From an uncultured Clostridia bacterium (GTDB taxonomy: Bacteria > Bacillota > Clostridia > Oscillospirales > CAG-382), in NCBI GenBank assembly GCA_947628695.1, contig CANRAV010000008.1, positions 1 to 64,000 on the forward strand: a DNA stretch of 64,000 nucleotides, in the 5' to 3' direction. Positions 8,566-18,635 of the stretch are shown piece by piece (position 1 is the stretch's first letter; each line of letters begins with the position of its first letter). The notes beneath the pieces are model-generated. The model made no database searches, was not told where the DNA came from, and saw only the letters and a list, made by a program, of their open reading frames with translations. The translations under genes and the position numbers were made by a program.

Positions 8566-10391
8566 TGTATCGTATCTCCTGCCACAAGCTTGTCCGCAAG
8601 GGACATAAGCGTTTCAAGATCCTCGTAGTCCATCACGTACTCGACCCTGCCGTCGACGCTGCAATAGCCCTTCATGCTGCTGATTCTGCCGAAGCTGAAA
8701 TGCGTCGTCTTGCCGCCGCTTGTGACGCTGAGCGAGAATATCTCCTTCGGCTTTTCGCCCTCGTACTCGCCAAGCGAGGTGCAGACAAGCAGCCCCCTGT
8801 AAAAGCCCTGGCAGTTTTTAAGGTCGGCTTCCTTCCCGTCAAGCCTTGCGCCGGACGCGATGCCGTCATCGCCCACGGAGACGGTGATTTTGTGGGTTTC
8901 GCCGCCGTGCGTAAACTCTATCGATTCGATCTTGTCAAAGTACTGCGTGTAAAGGTAGGCGTCGACATAGTCGGCCATGGTGTAGCCGCCGTAGATAAAG
9001 TCCGCGCCCTTTACAAGGCCTATGCCTATCTTCTTCTTGTCGCTGCCGTCTTTGTTCGCCTTTTCGGAGTAGACGTAATAGTCGCCGTCGCTGTTCGGGC
9101 GGCTGAAATACACGGTGCAGCGAGTCTTGCCGTCGTAAAGCCAGGAGTAGCTTACGAGCGGGTCGTCCAGCCCGTACTTTTTGAGGTTTTCCTCCGTCAT
9201 GTCGGCTTCAACAACGTTTTCGCTTGCAAGCGCGCAAAGCGTGTTGTACAGGTCGCCGATGTTGCCGTAGTTGGGAAGCCCGTAGCCGAACACGTCCGAA
9301 ACAAACCTCTCGGGCGCGGTTATCTTCCAGGAGTAGTTTATCGGGTGGTTCTTCTTCTCCACGTCGCTCATAAGCTCCGCCTTGAGAAGGTCGCCGCCGA
9401 TGTTCAAGGTCACGTCGTCAATCTTCGTGAACACGTCGGTAAGCTGTTCAAGCGGGGTGCCGAAGTTGGCGACCAAGAACTGCTCCTTGGGGATCAAGAG
9501 GTAGTTGGAAATGCTGTTTGGCAGGATGTACACAATGTCCTTGCCGGGGCAAAGCGCGTAAAAGCCGCTGCCGTCGGTAAGCATCTTGCCGATGCGGATG
9601 AAATAGGCGTTGTCGTCGTTGTCCATCAGGATGACCGTTGCCTTTGCGTTTTCGTCGCTGTCAAGCCCGTAGGCGGAAAGCTCTTCCGGGTCTTTCACCT
9701 TGCCGGAGGCGACGGGCGCCCTTACAGCCGCGACAAGGGTAGACGACGTCGCCGTTGCAAGGTCAAGGTCCGTGTCCGCAAGGTAGAAAACGCCGTCTAT
9801 GGGCACAAAGGTCAGCTCGTCAAACTCGTTTTTAACCTTGATGCCCTTTATGTCCGCCCTTTCAATGGGGCCGTAAAGGTAGGCAAACCCGGCGCTGTTC
9901 ACGCGGTCGCCGTCAAGGTCAAAGCCCGGAAGCGCGTCTGTGGAAGCGCCAAGCTCCTCACCGAAAAGCGCCTTGTTGAAAAACGCGCGCGCATCCGTCG
10001 CATAGGGGGTGCCGTCTTTTAAGGTTTTAAAGTGCGCGTCTGCGTCAAACTCCAGGGCAGAGCCGTTTACGGTGACGGAAACGCCGTCGCCGCCGCTGCC
10101 GTAGCCCACGGAGACGCGGCTGCTGTAGAAGGCGTAGCCCTCCGCAAGGCGCATAAGCGGGGCCGTGAAGCCGTCACCCGCGCCCTTTTCCGCCCCGAAG
10201 GCGAAGGCAGCGCTGCCGTCAAAGGCCTTTATCGCGGCTATCTCGTCCTCCGTAAAGGTGTACGGCGGCTCCGCCGGGGTCTCCTCCGCGGAGCGCGAGC
10301 GCACAAGGTATACGGTTATGCACACGGCCGCGACAAGCACAAGACAGCAAAGCACAATCAACTGTTTTTGGAATTTTGTAAGCTTTTTCAT
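8559..10391 (-). CDS. DUF4340 domain protein (ABC-system accessory)
   Basis: 610 residues; ATG at 10391. One N-terminal membrane segment (about 9-30, QLIVLCCLVLVAAVCITVYL) is followed by a large extracellular region with the YAFYSS, YGLD-SDENAKATV and YSWKIT features of DUF4340 proteins. This family normally sits directly after a GldG-like gene in Gld-type ABC operons in Bacteroidota, Spirochaetes and Clostridia, as here (15-nt gap). No enzymatic motif is visible. It probably forms an extracytoplasmic part of the exporter. Its last codons overlap the lipoprotein gene. Confidence 0.82.
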   Translation of the reverse strand: MKKLTKFQKQLIVLCCLVLVAAVCITVYLVRSRSAEETPAEPPYTFTEDEIAAIKAFDGSAAFAFGAEKGAGDGFTAPLMRLAEGYAFYSSRVSVGYGSGGDGVSVTVNGSALEFDADAHFKTLKDGTPYATDARAFFNKALFGEELGASTDALPGFDLDGDRVNSAGFAYLYGPIERADIKGIKVKNEFDELTFVPIDGVFYLADTDLDLATATSSTLVAAVRAPVASGKVKDPEELSAYGLDSDENAKATVILMDNDDNAYFIRIGKMLTDGSGFYALCPGKDIVYILPNSISNYLLIPKEQFLVANFGTPLEQLTDVFTKIDDVTLNIGGDLLKAELMSDVEKKNHPINYSWKITAPERFVSDVFGYGLPNYGNIGDLYNTLCALASENVVEADMTEENLKKYGLDDPLVSYSWLYDGKTRCTVYFSRPNSDGDYYVYSEKANKDGSDKKKIGIGLVKGADFIYGGYTMADYVDAYLYTQYFDKIESIEFTHGGETHKITVSVGDDGIASGARLDGKEADLKNCQGFYRGLLVCTSLGEYEGEKPKEIFSLSVTSGGKTTHFSFGRISSMKGYCSVDGRVEYVMDYEDLETLMSLADKLVAGDTIQW

Positions 10392-10406
10392 AGTTCTCCG
10401 CCCCGT

Positions 10407-11960
10407 TTACGAGTGCCGCCTTCTTGCCCAAACAACGGCCGCAACGGTGAACACCGCAAGCGGCACGACGAAGGTGACAACTACGGTCCACAGCCGAGCC
10501 TGCCCGGTGGTTATGTCCAGCGCCTCCGAGACGAACAGCACGTCGCTTATCGCGGCGTATTCCTGAACGGTGTTCGCTATCCTGAGGAAGCTTTCGGTAA
10601 GTGCGCGGTTCGCGTACTGCGAGACAAGCCCGTTTGCGGACAAAAAGTCCGTAGAGCCGAGAAGGTAGGCGGTTTTGTACCTGAAGTTTTCGGTAGAGCC
10701 ACCCTCCGGGTTGTCTATTGCGGCGGCGTTGGAGTTGAAGGCGAAGATGGGGTAAACGCCCGTTTCGCCCCCGCACACGGCGGAAGGAGAGCTGTTCATA
10801 AGCACGCCCTCGCCCTGAACGCGGTTGCTTTTGTCCACCGTAAGACGCACGGCGTTGTTGAAGACGAACCTCTCACCGCCGTTGAAGGGGCTTAAAATCC
10901 TTTCGTCAACGGAGTAAGCAAGCGCTTCCGGTACAGAGCCCAAAAGCATCTTGCCGCCGCTGCCCTTTACGGAGCGGTCGTTGTCCGTAACGGAGGCAAA
11001 GGGCACGTAGCTTAGGCCGTACTCCTGCTCCATGTATTCCATCAAATTGGGCAGCTCCGGCGTGGAGCTGTTCACCGCGACAAGCAGCGAGGTACCGAAG
11101 CCGTTCATGTACTTGCGAACGGCGTCTATCTCGCTGTCTGCCTCCGGGTTTTCCGCGTCAAAGCCCATAAAGTCGTACTTCGGGTCGCAGACTATAAGAA
11201 GACGCGTCATCTCCGGAATCTCGCCCTTGTTGAGGTCCACTGCCTGCACCTCGAAGCCCATGTCGTAAAGCGAGTCGATAAACGGCACAAGGTGCGACGC
11301 CTCTTCAATTGCCTCCGACCTTTCGCCGACAAGCCGGCTCAAGTCGAGGCCGTCAAGCGTCTCGCCGTGACCGACGGTGAAAACCGCCTTCGGGCTTTCC
11401 TTAAGCCCGGCGCGGAGAATGGCCGCGGTGTAGGTCTTTTCGCCCGTGAACGAGACTTTCTCGCCGGATTCCGTGTCAAAGTAGTAAAACGCGTTGAAGC
11501 TTATAGCGCGGACGTGGTAGCGCCCTTCCACAATGACGTGGTTCGCCGTAAGCGCAGTCTGCGTAAGCGTTGTGTACTGCTCTGCAAAAGCGGGGTCGGC
11601 CTGAATGTCGTTGAACACGAGATCGACGTGCCCGTCAAAGGTCGAGACGTAGGAGCGTGCAAGCTCCAGCACCATCTCGTCGGAGACCTTTTCCTCGGGA
11701 GCGAGGAAGCGGATTGTTATCTTCCAGTTCGGCTCGTCCTTGAAGTAGTCGCCAAGTATGTCCTTCGTCGCGCCGCTTACGGTGTAGAATCTTGCGGCGT
11801 TGTCCGTTATGTCAACGCGCATGTCCCACTTCGCGGAGAGACCGGAGGCAAGCAGGTTCACCGCAATGCAGAGAATCACAACTATCACCACAAAGCCCGC
11901 GGAAAGCGTGCCGTACTTAAGCTTGCGGCGTGTTTTGATTTGCTGTTTGTCGTTATTCAC
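10407..11960 (-). CDS. GldG-like ABC transporter auxiliary protein
   Basis: 517 residues. One N-terminal membrane segment (about 18-40), an extracellular ABC_transp_aux/GldG-type domain (about 45-480; RVDITDNAARFYTVSGATKDIL, VFTVGHGETL, LLIVCDPKYDF), and a C-terminal membrane segment (about 488-510) ending in RRRHS. The ITDNARFYTVS phrase is typical of the family, whose members start with the substrate-like D-x-T-xx-x-YSLS motif. Lies between the permease (14-nt gap) and the DUF4340 gene. In the Gld family such proteins act with the ABC ATPase and ABC-2 permease; the cargo in Firmicutes is not known. Confidence 0.82.
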   Translation of the reverse strand: MNNDKQQIKTRRKLKYGTLSAGFVVIVVILCIAVNLLASGLSAKWDMRVDITDNAARFYTVSGATKDILGDYFKDEPNWKITIRFLAPEEKVSDEMVLELARSYVSTFDGHVDLVFNDIQADPAFAEQYTTLTQTALTANHVIVEGRYHVRAISFNAFYYFDTESGEKVSFTGEKTYTAAILRAGLKESPKAVFTVGHGETLDGLDLSRLVGERSEAIEEASHLVPFIDSLYDMGFEVQAVDLNKGEIPEMTRLLIVCDPKYDFMGFDAENPEADSEIDAVRKYMNGFGTSLLVAVNSSTPELPNLMEYMEQEYGLSYVPFASVTDNDRSVKGSGGKMLLGSVPEALAYSVDERILSPFNGGERFVFNNAVRLTVDKSNRVQGEGVLMNSSPSAVCGGETGVYPIFAFNSNAAAIDNPEGGSTENFRYKTAYLLGSTDFLSANGLVSQYANRALTESFLRIANTVQEYAAISDVLFVSEALDITTGQARLWTVVVTFVVPLAVFTVAAVVWARRRHS

Positions 11961-11974
11961 TTAACACACCTCCC

Positions 11975-12679
11975 TTAAGCCCAGCGACGGCGCTCGTAAA
12001 CGCGGACGGCGAGGAATAAGAACACCGCCGCGACGGTGACGTAGTAAATTATCGAGGTTATGTCGAGTATGCCGTAGGTAAACGGCTCGTACCTTGCGAG
12101 GATGGAGATCCAATCCACCGCTTTCTTCACCCAGCTTATGCTTATGTCGGAAAGGAAGTGGACGGCCAGCATGACGAAAATTACGTCTATCGACCCTATG
12201 GCGGCTATAAGCGTGTCCTCCGTAAGCGAGGAGAAGAAAATGCCTATCGCCAAAAACAAAGCGCCTATGAAGAAAAGGCAAAGCAGGCTTGAAAAGATAA
12301 GCCTGAAGTTGGGGTCACCGTACCTTTCGAGAAGCAGGAAGTTTAAGCTGTTGCAGGCGAGCACCGCCGCAAAGACCGTAAGCGACGCGAGGTATTTCCC
12401 CACTATCATCCCGCCGACGGAAACCGGGCTTGTCATAAGAAGCTGCTCCGACTTCGTCTTCCGTTCCTCCGAAAGCGACTTCATCGTAAGCAGGGGAAGC
12501 AGAATTGCAAAGGCGTATATAAGGTACCGGAAGTAGTCCGCAACGCTGCTTTCCGACTGCCTCTGCAGCGTGCAGATGCTGAAAAGCAGGCCGGATATCG
12601 CCAAAAAGTTGGCGGTAAAAAGATAGCCTATCGGCGCTATGAAGTAACCCTTAAGCTCGCGCTTGTATATTGCAAACAT
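11975..12679 (-). CDS. ABC-2 type permease (GldF-like)
   Basis: 234 residues from the ATG at 12679 (MFAIYKRELKGYFIAPIGYL), chosen because AAGGAAGGCGCATTGAC precedes it and family members start with this motif; an extended frame to 12754 would run into the ATPase gene. Six predicted membrane segments; the SEERKTKSEQLLMTSPVS stretch in the first cytoplasmic loop is characteristic of GldF/NosY-like ABC-2 permeases. The start lies 1 nt after the stop of the ATPase gene on the same strand, giving tight coupling. Confidence 0.88.
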   Translation of the reverse strand: MFAIYKRELKGYFIAPIGYLFTANFLAISGLLFSICTLQRQSESSVADYFRYLIYAFAILLPLLTMKSLSEERKTKSEQLLMTSPVSVGGMIVGKYLASLTVFAAVLACNSLNFLLLERYGDPNFRLIFSSLLCLFFIGALFLAIGIFFSSLTEDTLIAAIGSIDVIFVMLAVHFLSDISISWVKKAVDWISILARYEPFTYGILDITSIIYYVTVAAVFLFLAVRVYERRRWA

Positions 12680-12680
12680 G

Positions 12681-13649
12681 TCAATGCGCCTTCCTTTCCC
12701 GTCCCCTTGTACGCTCCTCTTTTTTGGAGACGAGACGGACGAACACGTCCTCAAGGCTCATCTCCACGCCCTCAAGCCCTATAAGCGGGAAGCCCTTTGC
12801 GGCAAGCGCCGAAAAAAGCGGCTTGCGCGCGTCTATGCGGTCGTCGGACTCTATAATATAGCTTATCGAGTCCGCGTCCTGCTTTCCTATGACCTCCGCG
12901 CTGCGTATGGCGGACACGGCGGAAAGCGTCTTCAGCACCTCCGCCTCCGGCCCGCAGATCTTCGCGATAAGCCGCCTCGGGCCGGAAACGGCCTCCGCCA
13001 GCGTCTCTATCGGCTCGTCCGCGACTATGCTGCCCTCGTTTATCACGACAACGCGGCTGCAGACCTGCTGCACCTCCGGCAGGACGTGCGACGATATTAT
13101 TATAGTGTGCTCCTTGCCCAAAAGCTTAACAAGGTTGCGTATCTCTATTATCTGCTTCGGGTCGAGGCCGACGGTCGGCTCGTCAAACACAAGCACCTTC
13201 GGGTTGCCGATAAGCGCCTGCGCTATCCCCACGCGCTGCCTGTAGCCCTTCGACAGGTTCTTTATAAGCCGCCCTTCCACGTCCGCAATCTTCACGACCT
13301 CGCATATTTCCTTTATGTGCTGCTTGCGCGGAAGCTTGCAGCCCTTGAGGTCGTAGACAAAGCTTAAGTACTCCCCCACCTTCATGTCGGGGTAAAGAGG
13401 CGGCAGCTCCGGCAGGAAGCCTATGCGCTTTTTCGCCTCCACGGGGTTTTCGAAGATGCTTATGCCGTCGACGTACGCCTCCCCCGCCGTGGCGGAAAGG
13501 TAGCCCGTAAGTATGTTAAGCGCCGTGCTTTTGCCCGCGCCGTTCGGCCCCAGAAAGCCAAGGATGTCGCCGCTTTCCGCCTTAAAGCTTATGCCCTTAA
13601 GTGCGCGGTTCTGGCCGTAGTTTTTATATACGTCTCTAAATTCAATCAT
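12681..13649 (-). CDS. ABC transporter ATP-binding protein (GldA-like)
   Basis: 322 residues. Walker A GPNGAGKST (about 35-43), Q-loop region, signature LSKGYRQRVGIAQ, Walker B VLVFDEPTVGLDP, and switch His in IIISSH. The C-terminal 90 residues (AKICGPEAEVLKTLSAVSA) match the accessory domain of GldA/NatA-type exporters' ATPases. It is the first gene of the exporter block and begins 22 nt after the aspS stop on the same strand, so the exporter appears to be read from the upstream minD-mgsA-hisS-aspS transcript; I see no promoter in the gap. Confidence 0.92.
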   Translation of the reverse strand: MIEFRDVYKNYGQNRALKGISFKAESGDILGFLGPNGAGKSTALNILTGYLSATAGEAYVDGISIFENPVEAKKRIGFLPELPPLYPDMKVGEYLSFVYDLKGCKLPRKQHIKEICEVVKIADVEGRLIKNLSKGYRQRVGIAQALIGNPKVLVFDEPTVGLDPKQIIEIRNLVKLLGKEHTIIISSHVLPEVQQVCSRVVVINEGSIVADEPIETLAEAVSGPRRLIAKICGPEAEVLKTLSAVSAIRSAEVIGKQDADSISYIIESDDRIDARKPLFSALAAKGFPLIGLEGVEMSLEDVFVRLVSKKEERTRGRERKAH

Positions 13650-13671
13650 TAAAAGTCCCCCTTCGGGCTTT

Positions 13672-15453
<1,782 letters not shown>

Positions 15454-16731
15454 CTATCTCTCCCCATTTCCTTTAAGAATTGCATTCTTTATCTCCGCGG
15501 CGTTTACGGCGACCTCCGCCGCCTCCCCGCCGCGCATGGGCTTAAGCACCGCACGGCCTGCCTCGATCTCGCTGTCGCCGAGAACTAAGGTGTAGGCTGC
15601 GCCTGCCTTGTCCGCCCACTTCATCTGCGCTTTAAGCGAGCGGCCGCAAAGGTCGCTTTCCGCCTTAAGCCCCATATCGCGAAGCTCCTTCGCAAGCAGA
15701 TACGCCCTGTCCCGCGCTGCGGCACATGCGGGAGCTATGTATATGTCCGGCGCCGTGTCCGCCTTCGGAAGCACGCCGTCCAGCTCCATCACCGCCATAA
15801 GGCGGGTTATGCCCATGCCAAAGCCCACGCCGCTTAAAGCCGGGCCTCCGAGCTGGCTTACCAGCGTGTCGTACCTGCCGCCGCCGCAGACCGTGGACTG
15901 CGCCGCACCGGTGCCGCCGACAAACTCAAACACCGTGCCGGTGTAATAGTCAAGCCCGCGCACTATAAAGGGATCCACTTCGTAGCCGACGCCGGCGGAG
16001 GTTAGAACGCCTTTAAGCTCTTCAAAGTGGCTCTTGCAGCGGTCGCACAGATAGTCTACCGTTTTCGGCGCGTCCTTTGCGACCTCTATGCAGTCCGGAC
16101 ACTTGCAGTCGAGTATGCGAAGCGGGTTGGTCTCCAGCCTGCCGCGGCAGGTGTCGCAAAGGCGGCTTTCCTTCGACTTGAAGTAGTCCTTAAGCGCCTT
16201 CCTGAACTCCGCGCGGCAGTCCGCGCAGCCTATCGAATTTATCTTCAGCTCCACGCTTTTCACGCCGAGGGACTTAAAAACGTCGTTTGCCAGAAGTATA
16301 AGCTCTGCGTCCGCAAGGGCGCTGTCCGCGCCGAAAAGCTCCGCCCCGAACTGCGTAAACTCCCTGCTCCTGCCGGCCTGCGGCTTCTCGTAGCGGAAGA
16401 AGCTGCCGATGTAGTAAAGCTTAAGCGGCATAGCCTGCATGCAAAGCCCGTTTTCGATGATGCTGCGCACCACGCAGGCCGTCCCCTCCGGCCGAAGCGT
16501 CATGCTCCTGCCGTCCTTGTCCTCGAAGGTGTACATCTCCTTCTGCACTATGTCCGTAGTGCCGCCTACGCCGCGGTTGAAAAGCTCCGTCGCCTCGAAG
16601 GTGGGAAAGCGTATCTCACCGTAGCCGCACTTTGCGGCGGCCTTCCTTACGGCGCTTTCGATGTACTGCCATATAAAGCTTTTGTTCGGAAGGACGTCAA
16701 GCGTGCCCTTCGGCTTTTGTATATTTGCCAT
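15454..16731 (-). CDS. hisS: Histidyl-tRNA synthetase
   Basis: 425 residues, usual length. Class II catalytic core with motif 2 (FRYEKPQAGRSREFTQFGAE), the histidine-binding signature RGLDYYTGTVFEF (about residues 259-271), motif 3 (GVGFGMGITRLMAVM) and a C-terminal anticodon-binding domain (about 330-420, DIYIAPACAAARDRAYLLA). Charges tRNA-His. Followed at once by aspS and preceded by mgsA with a 12-nt gap. Confidence 0.97.
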   Translation of the reverse strand: MANIQKPKGTLDVLPNKSFIWQYIESAVRKAAAKCGYGEIRFPTFEATELFNRGVGGTTDIVQKEMYTFEDKDGRSMTLRPEGTACVVRSIIENGLCMQAMPLKLYYIGSFFRYEKPQAGRSREFTQFGAELFGADSALADAELILLANDVFKSLGVKSVELKINSIGCADCRAEFRKALKDYFKSKESRLCDTCRGRLETNPLRILDCKCPDCIEVAKDAPKTVDYLCDRCKSHFEELKGVLTSAGVGYEVDPFIVRGLDYYTGTVFEFVGGTGAAQSTVCGGGRYDTLVSQLGGPALSGVGFGMGITRLMAVMELDGVLPKADTAPDIYIAPACAAARDRAYLLAKELRDMGLKAESDLCGRSLKAQMKWADKAGAAYTLVLGDSEIEAGRAVLKPMRGGEAAEVAVNAAEIKNAILKGNGER

Positions 16732-16743
16732 AATGTGTTCCTT

Positions 16744-17169
16744 TTACTTGTCGTTCTGTTGATTTTGTTGATTCTGCCTTAACAGCATTCTCCAGTCAAG
16801 GTCGCCCCTGTCAAGGGCAAGGACAAGCGCCTCCGCCGTCGCGATGTTCGTGGCGACGGGTATGTTCTGCTTGTCGCACATCCTTATAAGGTTTATCTGA
16901 ACGTCGGAATACTCGTTGTCGTCGTCCGTGTCGCGGAAGTACAAAAGCAAATCTATCTCGTTGTAGGAAATCCGCGATGCTATCTGCTGTGTCCCCCCGT
17001 GCGTGCCGGCAAGCATAATCTCTATGTCAAGACCCGTCGCCTCCGCAAGGTATCTGCCCGTCGTACCGGTGGCGCAAAGGTGGTGCCTGCACAGAATGCC
17101 GCAGTATGCAATGCAGAATTCCGTCATCAAATCTTTTCTCTTGTCGCTTGCAATAATTGCTATCTCCAT
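16744..17169 (-). CDS. mgsA: Methylglyoxal synthase-like protein with altered active site
   Basis: 141 residues; the MGS fold is clear: N-terminal EIAIIASDKRKDLM, phosphate-binding ATGTTG (33-38), and NIPVATNIATAEALV. MgsA normally converts dihydroxyacetone phosphate to methylglyoxal. In the family the catalytic aspartate lies in GGDQQ; here the segment reads AGTHGGTQQ, with Thr60 in its place. The PHDPD histidine is also missing (NEYSD, 85-89), while the second Asp (FRDTD, Asp80) remains. So the protein may be inactive as a synthase or do something else; a regulatory role is possible. C-terminus is an unusual Gln/Asn run (RQNQQNQQNDK). It sits between the MinD-like gene (22-nt gap) and hisS. 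Confidence 0.8.
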   Translation of the reverse strand: MEIAIIASDKRKDLMTEFCIAYCGILCRHHLCATGTTGRYLAEATGLDIEIMLAGTHGGTQQIASRISYNEIDLLLYFRDTDDDNEYSDVQINLIRMCDKQNIPVATNIATAEALVLALDRGDLDWRMLLRQNQQNQQNDK

Positions 17170-17191
17170 AAAGCCCTCCTCAGCATGTTAA

Positions 17192-17968
17192 TCACAAGTA
17201 TTCAACCGGCCGCTTTGTTCTGTAAACGTCCTTAAGCAGCGGAACGGAAACGCCCAAAAGCCGCTTTGCCATGTTCAAAGTCGCCGCCTCGTAGGGGCGA
17301 AGCCTGCCCCTTGCGGTGTAGGGAAGCGCGCCGCGCTCCTGCCGGGGGACGACCGACGCGTCGTAGGGTATGACGCCGAAAAGCCGTATGCGCGAGCGCT
17401 GTATTATCTCAAGCACCGAGGGAAGCGTCCCCGCCTCCTCCGCCTCCCTGTGGTAGGCGTTTACAACAAGACGTATGCGCGAAAAGCCGAGAGAGGAAAG
17501 CACCGCAGCCGTCTTCTCCGCACTCCTTATCGCCGTGGACTGGTGGAAGCTTAAAACCAGCGCGTCGTCCGCACTGCGGGCAAAGGCGCGGTAAACGGCG
17601 CCGTCCTCTGCGGAGGAATCCACAAGGACAAAGTCATACTCCTCCTTAAGCTGCGTCAAAAGCCCCTCCGCCTCCGCGTCCGTAACGGCGGCAGCGGCGG
17701 CAGGCGCCGCAAGGAAGAAAAGCCGCTTATTCTCCGGATGGGGCGCTACGGCGTCCTTTGCGCCGACCCTGCCGCACAAAACGTCGGCTCCGTCAAAAAG
17801 CGTCATGTTCTCCATGCCCAGAACAAGGTCCATGCAGCGGTTGCCGTAGTCGGCGTCGACGACAAGCACCTTCTTGCCGAGGAAGCAAAGCGCCGCGGCA
17901 AGGTTTGCCGTAACCGTCGTTTTGCCGACGCCGCCCTTGAAGGAGGTTATAAAAATTGCCCTGCCCAA
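17192..17968 (-). CDS. MinD/ParA-family ATPase
   Basis: 258 residues from a TTG at 17968, supported by GGGGAGAAGG just upstream and by MGRAIFITSFKGGVGKTT being the expected N-terminus. Deviant Walker A KGGVGKTT (10-17), switch I region DADYGNRCMDLVLG, and Walker B-like YDFVLVDSSAE. The GNRCMDLVLG motif is shared with MinD. A C-terminal amphipathic helix like MinD's is not obvious (ending TKRPVEYL). MinC and MinE are not adjacent, so it could be a division-site, chromosome or flagellar-type positioning ATPase. First gene of the long leftward operon; promoter at 18002-18030. Confidence 0.8.
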   Translation of the reverse strand: MGRAIFITSFKGGVGKTTVTANLAAALCFLGKKVLVVDADYGNRCMDLVLGMENMTLFDGADVLCGRVGAKDAVAPHPENKRLFFLAAPAAAAAVTDAEAEGLLTQLKEEYDFVLVDSSAEDGAVYRAFARSADDALVLSFHQSTAIRSAEKTAAVLSSLGFSRIRLVVNAYHREAEEAGTLPSVLEIIQRSRIRLFGVIPYDASVVPRQERGALPYTARGRLRPYEAATLNMAKRLLGVSVPLLKDVYRTKRPVEYL

Positions 17969-18001
17969 AAGCCTTCTCCCCTCTATACGTCTTCAAGCTA
18001 T

Positions 18002-18030
18002 ATAATACCATTAAAAGCTCGGTTTGTCAA
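18002..18030 (-). promoter_or_regulatory. Promoter of the minD-like/mgsA/hisS/aspS/ABC operon
   Basis: Minus strand TTGACA (18030-18025), 17-nt spacer, TATTAT (18007-18002), 34 nt before the TTG start. No other promoter was seen before 7777, so it may serve all nine genes. Confidence 0.7.
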
Positions 18031-18090
18031 TAAATTATCGCCGCAAAATCCGCGCGTTGCCCACTTTCGTGAAAAATTTAAAAAAAGGGC

Positions 18091-18119
18091 TTGCAATCGG
18101 CGCGAAAGCGTGGTATAAT
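18091..18119 (+). promoter_or_regulatory. Promoter of rplS
   Basis: TTGCAA (18091-18096), 17-nt spacer, TATAAT (18114-18119), 72 nt upstream of the rplS start. Confidence 0.8.
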
Positions 18120-18137
18120 CAATCGTTAAAAATAAAA

Positions 18138-18173
18138 AATTGCGGTCCTCTGCGGCTCGGCAAGAACGCAATT
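18138..18173 (+). promoter_or_regulatory. Possible L19 leader hairpin
   Basis: AATTGCG (18138-18144) pairs with CGCAATT (18167-18173) around a GC-rich loop, immediately before the rplS ribosome-binding site. Autoregulatory leaders of rplS are known in Firmicutes (L19_leader); whether this hairpin belongs to that family needs a covariance-model match. Confidence 0.4.
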
Positions 18174-18191
18174 GGAGGGAGGAAAGCTTTT

Positions 18192-18533
18192 ATGGATCTC
18201 ATTAAGGCTTTTACTGATGAGCAGCTTAAGAAGGAGCTTCCCAAATTCGAGATAGGCGACACCGTCAAGGTGTACCAGAGAATTGTGGAAGGCGCAAGGA
18301 CAAGGACCCAGATTTTTGAAGGGACCGTTATTGCGAAGAGGAACAGCGGCGTTAGCGAAACGTTCACCGTTCGCCGTATATCCTACGGCGTGGGCACGGA
18401 AAAGACGTTTCCCATTCACAGCCCCAACGTTCAGGATGTTGTGGTAACCCGCCGCGGTAAGGTCCGCCGTGCAAAGCTTTACTATCTGCGCGGCAGGGTC
18501 GGCAAGTACGCAAAGGTCAAGGAAAAGATCTAA
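18192..18533 (+). CDS. rplS: 50S ribosomal protein L19
   Basis: 113 residues from the ATG at 18192 ([17 protein letters not shown]), preceded by GGAGGGAGGAAAGC. Typical L19: [51 protein letters not shown] and [15 protein letters not shown]. Sits at the 30S-50S interface. In Firmicutes it is commonly followed by a signal peptidase, rbgA and rnhB, exactly as here. An upstream in-frame extension to 18024 would cross the promoter and is rejected. Followed by a terminator at 18553. Confidence 0.98.
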   Translation: MDLIKAFTDEQLKKELPKFEIGDTVKVYQRIVEGARTRTQIFEGTVIAKRNSGVSETFTVRRISYGVGTEKTFPIHSPNVQDVVVTRRGKVRRAKLYYLRGRVGKYAKVKEKI

Positions 18534-18552
18534 CGTTTGTTTTGCGAAGTAC

Positions 18553-18579
18553 AAAGTGTCTGTTTTACGGACACTTTTT
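18553..18579 (+). terminator. Terminator after rplS
   Basis: AAAGTGTC (18553-18560) pairs with GGACACTTT (18569-18577), followed by TT and a T-rich run. The downstream lepB cluster would then depend on readthrough or its own promoter. Confidence 0.75.
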
Positions 18580-18635
18580 GCTTACACGCGCGCGCATACG
18601 CGTGCGCGCGACTGCGGCTTTTGGAGGTGATGTAT

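Noticed and set aside
8565..10022. Long plus-strand frame opposite the DUF4340 gene (and similar antisense frames opposite hisS, aspS, pcrA, valS)
   Set aside because: GC-rich codon bias leaves antisense frames open; no ribosome-binding sites or family resemblance.
18024..18191. N-terminal extension of L19
   Set aside because: It would run through the promoter and leader; the true start at 18192 matches the family.
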